DNA from: Spirochaetales bacterium
GTDB lineage: Bacteria; Spirochaetota; Spirochaetia; DSM-2461
Assembly: GCA_022360655.1 (NCBI GenBank)
Contig: JAKSCK010000240.1
Location: 306,665-370,664, forward strand
Length of the DNA: 64,000 nt
Reading direction: 5' to 3'
In this document: positions 1-7,761 of the stretch, one piece after another
Position numbering within the stretch: the stretch's first letter is position 1
Layout of the letters: every line of letters starts with the position of its first letter
Made by a program: the position numbers and the translations under genes
The notes under the pieces: model-generated
Seen by the model: only the letters and a program-made list of their open reading frames with translations
What the model was told of the DNA's origin: nothing
The model's database searches: none

Positions 1-1
1 T

Positions 2-1330
2 CCTTCAGAGGACGTTGAAGAGTCGATTGTTCCTCCTGAAGAGGTCTTACCACCTGTGGATGATCCGTCCTCTCTCCTTGCTGAAAACAATGAACCCGAC
101 GTTCCTCCTACCTCACCTGAAATCCCTGCCATCATTGTCGAAACACCCATTGATGTTGAGAAAGAAGACTCTGAACCTGAGTTTGTACCACCTGTGATTG
201 AGGAAGAGGTGGGAGAGCCGGTTCCTTTGATTGCCTACCGCGTGGAAGAGCCAGACCTCAAAAAAGACATCTCTGAGCCCCGAAGCTTTGACGCCTTTGA
301 CGATCCCTATGCTCCAGAAAAACTGGAGAAAGAGGCCATTGAGGAATATGTTGTTCCCCCGAAAGAATGGAAAGAACCAGTAGAAGAGGCTGGTCTTGCC
401 CTTCCTCCCCAGGTTTATGAGATACCAGAAGAGGAAGCCAAAGAGTCGGCCCCTTTGCCTCCAGAAATCAAAGTTCCTTCCATGGAAGAAGATGAGGGGA
501 CTCCTGTTCCCGTGCTCACCTATCGAGCGGAAGATGAAATAAATCCGGTAGAAGATGCCATGCCGGAAAAAAGTGTTCCATTGGATGATGATGAGGGAGT
601 TCCCGTTCCTGTACTCACCTACAGAGCGGATGAAGATCCCAATGATTCGGTGGATACCCAAGATCTGGCACAAGCATGGGTGCCCTATGATGAAGAGCAA
701 TCTTTCGAAAAAGAAGATGTTGAGAAATACATCATTCCATCACCAGTAGTCACGGAATCTCTCCCAGAAGAGCACCCACTTCTTGTTGCCAATGATGGTG
801 TAGAAGAAGGGGTTCCTGAGGTCATTGAAACCTATGACCCCCTTGTTCCATTGGACTCAAAGGATGAGAATGTGGTGGAACCAGAGGCACTTCCTCCTCT
901 TCCAGAGGCAGAAGATGGGGGTAAAATTGTGTATTTTCTTTCCCCTGCCGAACCGAGACCTCCCGAACCTCCTGCCAATTCAGAACAAGATGAGTTGGTT
1001 CTTGATGTGAATGAAGTCCCTGAAACCCTTGATCCCCCTGTAGAAACGGATGTAGAGGTTTCGTCTTTAGAAATTCCTTCGGCTGTTCCAGGTCTTTCAC
1101 GGCGTTTTGTTCAGGTTGCTGCATATCGTGATCCTTCAATATTGGAAGATGCCGCGAAGAAGCTTGCCAATTCATCTCCGCTGTATCCCCTTAGCGTTGC
1201 CGATGGTGAAGATGCTCGCGGTCCCATCTACCGGCTATTGATTGGTCCTCTTCGTCCAGCAGAAACCGGTATAGTTTTGGATACAGTGCGAGCCGGGGCA
1301 TTTCCAGATGCCTTTCCCTATAGTCCTTAG
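2..1330 (+). CDS. Acidic Pro/Glu-rich protein with C-terminal SPOR-like domain (5' truncated by window edge)
   Basis: Frame 2 is open from the window edge (PSEDVEESIVPPEE...). The C-terminus RRFVQVAAYRDPSILEDAAKKL...GPIYRLLIGPLRP resembles a SPOR repeat. Confidence 0.7.
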   Translation, partial: PSEDVEESIVPPEEVLPPVDDPSSLLAENNEPDVPPTSPEIPAIIVETPIDVEKEDSEPEFVPPVIEEEVGEPVPLIAYRVEEPDLKKDISEPRSFDAFDDPYAPEKLEKEAIEEYVVPPKEWKEPVEEAGLALPPQVYEIPEEEAKESAPLPPEIKVPSMEEDEGTPVPVLTYRAEDEINPVEDAMPEKSVPLDDDEGVPVPVLTYRADEDPNDSVDTQDLAQAWVPYDEEQSFEKEDVEKYIIPSPVVTESLPEEHPLLVANDGVEEGVPEVIETYDPLVPLDSKDENVVEPEALPPLPEAEDGGKIVYFLSPAEPRPPEPPANSEQDELVLDVNEVPETLDPPVETDVEVSSLEIPSAVPGLSRRFVQVAAYRDPSILEDAAKKLANSSPLYPLSVADGEDARGPIYRLLIGPLRPAETGIVLDTVRAGAFPDAFPYSP

Positions 1331-1338
1331 GTTATTCA

Positions 1339-2109
1339 ATGAATCAAACAGATCCAAATCTCGAAGAGATGGCCCGCCAACTTCGCTTGGCGGGCTGGGG
1401 TGTTCAGCCCCCTCAACAGTATTTAAGCGATATGGATGATGCCTTTTTACAGGCATGGAACATCTCCAAACCGTTCACAATGATTTCTCCAGAACGGGGT
1501 TGGGCACTCACCGAAGCTCTTCGATATTGCCATGCTAATTCCATCCCTGGTGACATAGTGGAATGCGGTGTTTGGAAGGGCGGAGCCTGTCTTCTTGCGT
1601 CGTTGATTATCCAAAATTGTGAGAGTCAAGAAATGGAAGCCTCGCCAAGGGATATATGGCTCTATGACACTTTTGAGGGGATGACAGAACCTGGTGAAGA
1701 AGACTGCATTGCCGTGAGTGGTGAGGCGGTGTCAAACCGGAACCCCAAAGGGTGGTGGGCTGCCGGAGAATCTCTTGTTCGTCAAACTCTGAGTGCATCT
1801 CCTTTGAATCAAGAACGCTTTCATTTGGTGGCAGGACCGGTGGAAAGCACCCTGGATTTGTGTGTTCCAGAACGCATTGCTTTATTGCGTTTGGATACGG
1901 ATTGGTATGCATCCACAGCCAAAGAGTTAGAGATTCTCTATCCCCGTCTTTCCCCTGGTGGGATTCTCATTATTGATGATTATGGGCATTTTTCTGGTGC
2001 TCGAAAGGCCGTGGATGAATATTTTGCACTTCGTGGCGAATCGCCACTCCTCCATCGAAGTGATTACACAGGCCGTGTGTTGGTGAAGCCTTGGAATACT
2101 CGTTCATGA
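1339..2109 (+). CDS. TylF/MycF-like (macrocin O-methyltransferase family) SAM-dependent methyltransferase
   Basis: GDIVECGVWKGGACLL, IWLYDTFEGMTEP, LLRLDTDWYASTAKELEILYPRLSPGGILIIDDYGHFSGARKAVDEY. Confidence 0.85.
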   Translation: MNQTDPNLEEMARQLRLAGWGVQPPQQYLSDMDDAFLQAWNISKPFTMISPERGWALTEALRYCHANSIPGDIVECGVWKGGACLLASLIIQNCESQEMEASPRDIWLYDTFEGMTEPGEEDCIAVSGEAVSNRNPKGWWAAGESLVRQTLSASPLNQERFHLVAGPVESTLDLCVPERIALLRLDTDWYASTAKELEILYPRLSPGGILIIDDYGHFSGARKAVDEYFALRGESPLLHRSDYTGRVLVKPWNTRS

Positions 2110-3089
2110 CGGTATTGAAGAAACCAATCGAGGAATAGGGGATCCTGTAAGGGGTTAGTGATGGGATTCTTCTTTGCACTGTATCCCATGGCATCCAGCT
2201 CTTGGGGGAGGGATTTCAACCTGCTCACGCTGCCACAAATCGCCAGACTGGTGTTGAGCTTCCAACCCGTTTGCTTGGGGCGACGGGCAAGACCCTTGGT
2301 TAAGGATGATTCAAAGACTTCAACGGTGACATGGTGATGTTCCAACTTCTGCCAGAATCGGAGAACCACTCCCTGGTTGGCCTGAGCCAATTTTGCAGTA
2401 GAAAGATTGACAGGAAGATGGGGATTGACGATGTGAGCCCAACCCATCTCATCACATCGTATAGAGACGGCATGAATCTGGATTCCTGATTCTGCTGCCT
2501 CAAGAAGAGTTCTGCAGAATGTTGGATCAGTATGGGGATTAGGAGAAAAACTCATGGCCTCTGGATTCATAATCGCAATGATGATTCTTCCATGATTTCC
2601 TAAGGGAATCAGTTCTTTAAGATGTTTCACAGCACGGAGGGAAGGGGCATCAGGGAACAGAGCCACTCCCCGTTCCACCAAGGTGCAGGCCTTGACTTCT
2701 ATCCAGTGGTCTTGCCCCTCCTCTTCCACTTTCCAATCCATTCGAGCCTTTCCTCGAGTCACTTCCGGTCTATGTGTTCCAGTGGGAAACAGCATGGGAA
2801 GGAAGAGGTCTCCCATGAGCCCATTGGCACGACTGGCATGGAGGGGAATCCATTGATTCTTGTATTGAACTGCAGCAAGAGACCATTGAGTGGCACGATG
2901 GGGATTTTGACTTTGTTCCAGTATCAAAGATTGACCAGGAAGAAGGAGTTCTCTCATTCTTCCTGGGTTGGGGCAGTGTGCTCGCACCAATTCGCCATGC
3001 TTGAGCTGGGCATGAACAATGAATCGGTTTGGACGCTCCACAAAAGTGGCCCTGGCATCAGGTGAGAAGAGTGAAAAGTGTTTTTGCAT
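2064..3089 (-). CDS. sfsA: SfsA family (sugar fermentation stimulation protein/DNA-binding nuclease) with C-terminal extension
   Basis: FVERPNRFIVHAQLKHGELVRAHCPNPGRMRELLLPG, RMDWKVEEEGQDHWIEVKACTLVERGVALFPDAPSLRAVKHLKEL. Confidence 0.85.
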   Translation of the reverse strand: MQKHFSLFSPDARATFVERPNRFIVHAQLKHGELVRAHCPNPGRMRELLLPGQSLILEQSQNPHRATQWSLAAVQYKNQWIPLHASRANGLMGDLFLPMLFPTGTHRPEVTRGKARMDWKVEEEGQDHWIEVKACTLVERGVALFPDAPSLRAVKHLKELIPLGNHGRIIIAIMNPEAMSFSPNPHTDPTFCRTLLEAAESGIQIHAVSIRCDEMGWAHIVNPHLPVNLSTAKLAQANQGVVLRFWQKLEHHHVTVEVFESSLTKGLARRPKQTGWKLNTSLAICGSVSRLKSLPQELDAMGYSAKKNPITNPLQDPLFLDWFLQYRHERVFQGFTNTRPV

Positions 3090-3092
3090 TGT

Positions 3093-3626
3093 CTATCGGG
3101 ACCAGGCCTTCAGCATGGCAACCATTTCTGGTGAACCCCAGTCTAAGGCACCAGAAACAACTCCTCGTGCCACACCATCTCTATCAATCACAAGAGTTGT
3201 GGGAAGTCCTGGGATCCCCACAAGTCGTGATGCACTTCCGTCCAGGTCATAGTACACCGGAAAAGTCACCTGAAATTCCTCTGAAAACTCTTTTACCAAA
3301 GAGGGATCTTCTTCGACATTCAATGCAATCAACGCAAAGTCTTGCCGCTCTAATCTTGAGTTGAGATGCACTAAGTCTGGGATTTCTGCTCGGCAAGGAG
3401 GGCACCATGTGGCCCAGAAATTGAGAAGGACAATATTCCCCTGAAACTCTTCCAGTTGACGAGTTAAACCATCTTCATCGGTGAATTCAAGGTTGGGGAA
3501 GGGCTGTGAGGAGGGGAGGGGGGTGATTCCCAATCCCATCAACTCTGCATCCGATGGAATGATGGGCTGCTGGGAACAGGAGATGAAACCGGCAATGCAG
3601 AGTGTTAAAAGTCCAAGTTGTTTCAT
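3093..3626 (-). CDS. TlpA-like thioredoxin-fold lipoprotein
   Basis: Lipobox GFISCS; active site NFWATWCPPCRAEIPDL. Confidence 0.9.
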   Translation of the reverse strand: MKQLGLLTLCIAGFISCSQQPIIPSDAELMGLGITPLPSSQPFPNLEFTDEDGLTRQLEEFQGNIVLLNFWATWCPPCRAEIPDLVHLNSRLERQDFALIALNVEEDPSLVKEFSEEFQVTFPVYYDLDGSASRLVGIPGLPTTLVIDRDGVARGVVSGALDWGSPEMVAMLKAWSR

Positions 3627-3647
3627 GAAGGAATCCTCCTCTATGGA

Positions 3648-4277
3648 TTATCGGATGAGGAGGAGCATAAATGCCAGGGTATTGTGCAGAGTATGGGCCA
3701 GGATGAGAGGAAGGAGGCGATGGGTTTTCTTGTAAACCCAGGCGTAAAACAGGCCTGAAAGAAAGGCCAAAAAGACGGTTTGCGGTCCCTCCCAAAAATG
3801 GATGATGGCAAAAGAGGCTGCAGAAATCAGTCCCCAAACAAAGGTATTCTTCTGATGCGGTGGGAGTATCCCCAAGAGCCATCCTCGGAAAAAACATTCT
3901 TCTGTGGTTGCCGTGACCAGGGCCAAGAGGATGGCTCCCATCATGTAGGTCCATGGACTTCCTTGAGAAACCCAAGAAGACTGGTTGGGTTTCAACAGGT
4001 ATCCAAGTCCAAGAGAAGTGATGACCAGAGGGATGATCCATAAAAGAGAGCGGATTCTTCCTGTTTGAGAGTGAGGAAGAGGGAAGGTCTTGAATGCCCA
4101 GATGGCAAACAAAAGAAAAGGAAAGCGAAGGATGGTTTCACGAAAGAAAAAGGAAAAATTGAGAGTGAGGCCTTGGGGGCTCTGACCAGAAAAAATCAAG
4201 CCCAGAAGATAGGGCAAAGCCAAAACAAACGTGATGAGGATTTTTTGAGAGGATTTTCTTCCATCCCTTTTTATCAT
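3648..4277 (-). CDS. CPBP family intramembrane metalloprotease (CAAX protease-like)
   Basis: EECFFRGWLLG, FAIIHF, LILAHTLHNT motifs in a multi-TM protein. Confidence 0.88.
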   Translation of the reverse strand: MIKRDGRKSSQKILITFVLALPYLLGLIFSGQSPQGLTLNFSFFFRETILRFPFLLFAIWAFKTFPLPHSQTGRIRSLLWIIPLVITSLGLGYLLKPNQSSWVSQGSPWTYMMGAILLALVTATTEECFFRGWLLGILPPHQKNTFVWGLISAASFAIIHFWEGPQTVFLAFLSGLFYAWVYKKTHRLLPLILAHTLHNTLAFMLLLIR

Positions 4278-4308
4278 AGAACTGCATTCTAGACATAAAG
4301 CGCCGATA

Positions 4309-5565
4309 TTGAAAATGAGTATGTGGTTTCTTGTTCTTGTCTTATTACTGATGACGCTTGTTTTTCTCTTGGCCTTTCCTTCTGGTCGAAGTCTGGGAAG
4401 AGAGAATCATGGAGGGAGAATTGCATTCACGGCAAAAGGCATGGATGCTGGTTTTACTTTGCCAGAAATTCGTCTGCTTTGGCAGGCGGCCGTCAGTGCT
4501 CGGTTGGCCATACCCTCTTTGATTTATGGTTCCATTGAAGAGTTGGACCGTGCCATCAACCAGATTGCCGGAGATGTGAATTTCTCTGATCGTCGGCCAG
4601 AAGATCCTGAAACAATTCTGTTAAAGAAACTGTTTGATTATCGCAAAAAAGTGGAAAAGGGACGAAGTGGTCCCATGGATACCGTTCGAAAAACGCAGGA
4701 CATCACCACGGGGCAGATGCTCACAATCCGGGCAGATGGTGTTGGAATTTATACCTCACAGGTGATTGAAAATAATGCCGATTACTTTTCCATCTCCATT
4801 CCAGTGGGAAAGCCTCTTCCTGCTGGATTTAGCTGGCGCTTGAACCGGCTCAACATCTATTTCTGGCGGAAAGATGATGCAGGTTATTTCTTTCAAACCC
4901 GGGTGATGGATGGTTTTAGTGATAAAGATGGGCGCGTCTTCCGACTGCATCATAGCAATACCATACTTCGGAGCCAGAAAAGAGAGTCGGTGAGAGCTCC
5001 TGCCCGAATTCCTGCTCGATTGTATTATCTCACTTCCCTTGATGATGCCAGCGATCATGTTGAGTCTGAGCCAGGACTGAGCACTCTCATCACCGATCTC
5101 TCTGAATCGGGTGCAGCCCTTCGTATTGGGGGAAGAGCGCGTAAAAGTCAGCCCTTTAAACTGCAATTTAAAATCCGTCGAGAGATTGTTGTGGTGTGTG
5201 GAGTGGTGAAGCGAGTGGTTTATAAGTCCAAAGAAAACGAATCGTCACTCCATACAGAATTTCTTCCTGTCAATGAGAATACGAAGATGGTACTTCTCTC
5301 TTATGTTTTTGATATAGACAGAACTCGTGCCCAGGGTGGTGGTGGAGAGCAGATTGGAGATTCGGAAGCCTTTCGCATGGTTTCGGGTGTGACCATGGAT
5401 GAAAACGATGAAGTCCCACCTTCATCGGAAACACAAGAATTACAGGCTATTTCTGTAGAAGCAGTAGATGATGGCGATGATGTGGAAGATCTTGAGGAAT
5501 TGGAAGAATTGGAGGAGCTGGAAGAGGTTGATTCCACAGATTCAGAACCACCTTCCACCACTTAG
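4309..5565 (+). CDS. Membrane-anchored PilZ domain protein with acidic Glu-rich C-terminus
   Basis: N-terminal TM; RESVRAPARIPARLYYL...STLITDLSESGAALRIGG matches PilZ RxxxR/DxSxxG motifs; tail EELEELEELEELEEV. Confidence 0.75.
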   Translation: MKMSMWFLVLVLLLMTLVFLLAFPSGRSLGRENHGGRIAFTAKGMDAGFTLPEIRLLWQAAVSARLAIPSLIYGSIEELDRAINQIAGDVNFSDRRPEDPETILLKKLFDYRKKVEKGRSGPMDTVRKTQDITTGQMLTIRADGVGIYTSQVIENNADYFSISIPVGKPLPAGFSWRLNRLNIYFWRKDDAGYFFQTRVMDGFSDKDGRVFRLHHSNTILRSQKRESVRAPARIPARLYYLTSLDDASDHVESEPGLSTLITDLSESGAALRIGGRARKSQPFKLQFKIRREIVVVCGVVKRVVYKSKENESSLHTEFLPVNENTKMVLLSYVFDIDRTRAQGGGGEQIGDSEAFRMVSGVTMDENDEVPPSSETQELQAISVEAVDDGDDVEDLEELEELEELEEVDSTDSEPPSTT

Positions 5566-5638
5566 GAGAAAAACCTCTTTGACAGAGAGGACGAGAAGCC
5601 GTTAATTTTCCTCAAACAACTTTGCTTTGAGGTAATTC

Positions 5639-6493
5639 ATGAAATCAACCCTTCGCCTCTTAGGGATCATGGCTGTTGCTGTGACCTTCCTTTTTGCCTG
5701 CGCTAGTGCACCAGAAGAAAGTGAACCAGTAAGTACAACTTCTGTTCCTGAAAAAACACTTGAGTCTGTTCCTTCTGAACCCGTTGTGGTTTGGAGTATG
5801 ACTCAAGAACGTGTTCTATATCCTGATGGAACCATTGATAAAACCATTGAATATGTGTTGGATGATCAGGGGCGAGTGCTCCAGAGTCTGGAGCGCAATT
5901 CTCGGAATGAAGTGGTGTATGATCGCCGCTATACCTATGAAAAGAACCGTCTCTCAACCATGGAGTTCTTTGATTCAGAGGGTTTGAAAAGCACCACAAC
6001 CTACAAAATCCTTGCTAATGAGCAAGAAAAAGAAACGGTATTGGATGCCAATGGTGTGCTTCTTTCCACCGTGGAAAAACAGTTTGAAAATGGATTGTTG
6101 TTAAAGAGCACAGCCTTTGATGGTGAAGGGATTCCTCAGCTTTCCTCTGTATACACCTATGATGAATCAAAGCTTATTGCCGTGGATTATGTTCTGCCTG
6201 ATGGCTTTGTAGAGGCGCGCTTTGTGCGTCAATGGGAACAGGAACAGATGGTTTCAGAGCAAACCATCCTTCCCGATGAAAGCATTGAAAGTGAGCGGCA
6301 ATATCAGTATGAGAACAGTGTTCTTGTGGGAGCATCCTTCTACGCCAATGGCTCTCTTTCGAATTCTGTTCGTTTTGAACGGGATGAAGCGGGGAATATC
6401 ATTCGGGAAATTCGCTCAAATCGTCGTGGTCAAGACTATGAAGTGATTGAGCGGGAATGGGCTCGCTTTGAAATCTGGGAGGATTCCAAATGA
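5639..6493 (+). CDS. Lipoprotein with YD/MORN-like repeats, unknown function
   Basis: Lipobox FLFACAS; repeated YTYEKNRL / YTYDESKL / YQYENSVL segments. Confidence 0.65.
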   Translation: MKSTLRLLGIMAVAVTFLFACASAPEESEPVSTTSVPEKTLESVPSEPVVVWSMTQERVLYPDGTIDKTIEYVLDDQGRVLQSLERNSRNEVVYDRRYTYEKNRLSTMEFFDSEGLKSTTTYKILANEQEKETVLDANGVLLSTVEKQFENGLLLKSTAFDGEGIPQLSSVYTYDESKLIAVDYVLPDGFVEARFVRQWEQEQMVSEQTILPDESIESERQYQYENSVLVGASFYANGSLSNSVRFERDEAGNIIREIRSNRRGQDYEVIEREWARFEIWEDSK

Positions 6494-7668
6494 GCAAAAA
6501 ACTTCTTGCCATCTTTCTTCTTTTCACCCTTCTTCTTCCCTCAGTGTTTGCTGTGGAATCGGGAGAGTCCTGGGCTCGTCTCTACAAACGTTTGGATGAC
6601 ATTGATCAGAAACATGCGGTTCTTCAAAACATTGTGTCCTTGGATGACCGTTCCCTTGAGTCTTTCCTCTCCTCATCTTTAGACGATCTTGTCTACGGCA
6701 ATCTCTCATATTTTCGAGAGAATCGAGCAACCTATGATAGCTGGGAGGCTTTGGTTCGCACACTTGTGAAGGAACTTGGTGATATCAAAGCACAGAGTGC
6801 TTCCTCTACCATTATGGACATTGTTGAAACAACCGATTCTTCATTGTTGAAGGCAGAAGCCATGGTGGCATTGGGACGAATGCGGGCCCTTGAATATGCT
6901 CCTGATATTGCCTTGATTCTTCGTAATCTGAATTTTAATACAAGAGGCGATTTGGCCTCAGCGGAAATTGAAGCCTATGGAGCCGTGGTGGCTTTAGAGC
7001 GACTCCGGGATGATGTGGGCTTTGAACCTTTGTTCTATGCCACCGTGGGTTGGTATCGAGATCGGGTCACAACGGATGCGGAACGGGCATTATTGTCTTT
7101 TGATGATGTGGCTAGCCGGTTAAATACCATTCTTCTTTCCGCATCGGATTATCGGGAAAAGCGTCAATGTTTAGAGCTTGCATTACGCAGTGATGCCTCT
7201 GCGGAACAGAAGGCTCAGATCATCACAACCTCTCTTCAAGAAGGACTCCGTTATGCTGAAAGTGATGCCACACGAGCACGGCGATTGGCAGAACTTCGTT
7301 TGGCCGCAATGAAGGGGATGGTGGATACTAAATTGACCACGGAGGCTCTTCCAGCCCTGCTCAAAGAGGTTTTGGAAGAACGATCTTCAGATGAAGCACT
7401 TTTGGCTATTTTGGCCCTAGGAGCCGATGGAGGGGATGAGGCTGTGGAAATCCTTTCCCAGCGAATTCGGTATTATAATGATCGTCAGGCCTCTGGTTTG
7501 GGTTTGACCTTTGAAGAAGACTCAACACTCCGTCAGCTGATCTTTGCTCTGGGTGAAGCGGGGAATGAAAAAGGTCTGATGGCGTTGAAGGAAATGACTT
7601 ATTTTAATTACACACCAGGGATTACACGGCAAGCACGAGAGGCTGTGAAACGCATCTCAGGTGAGTAG
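6490..7668 (+). CDS. Secreted HEAT-repeat-like protein
   Basis: Signal peptide MSKKLLAIFLLFTLLLPSVFA; helical repeat pattern; 4-nt overlap with upstream gene. Confidence 0.6.
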   Translation: MSKKLLAIFLLFTLLLPSVFAVESGESWARLYKRLDDIDQKHAVLQNIVSLDDRSLESFLSSSLDDLVYGNLSYFRENRATYDSWEALVRTLVKELGDIKAQSASSTIMDIVETTDSSLLKAEAMVALGRMRALEYAPDIALILRNLNFNTRGDLASAEIEAYGAVVALERLRDDVGFEPLFYATVGWYRDRVTTDAERALLSFDDVASRLNTILLSASDYREKRQCLELALRSDASAEQKAQIITTSLQEGLRYAESDATRARRLAELRLAAMKGMVDTKLTTEALPALLKEVLEERSSDEALLAILALGADGGDEAVEILSQRIRYYNDRQASGLGLTFEEDSTLRQLIFALGEAGNEKGLMALKEMTYFNYTPGITRQAREAVKRISGE

Positions 7669-7682
7669 GAATTCTCAAAACG

Positions 7683-7710
7683 ACCCTTTGTTCTGAACAG
7701 AACAAAGGGT
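7683..7710 (+). terminator. Stem-loop after HEAT-repeat gene (12-bp perfect stem)
   Basis: ACCCTTTGTTCT-GAAC-AGAACAAAGGGT; weak U-tract. Confidence 0.5.
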
Positions 7711-7761
7711 TGAGCTCCTTCTGATTCAAGAAAAAGAATTGGAAAGGCTGTTTAAGGGGGT

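Noticed and set aside
113-700. 195-aa minus-strand ORF opposite the SPOR-domain protein
   Set aside because: Mirror of a Glu/Pro-rich coding repeat; rich in Phe/Arg/Ile with no start context.
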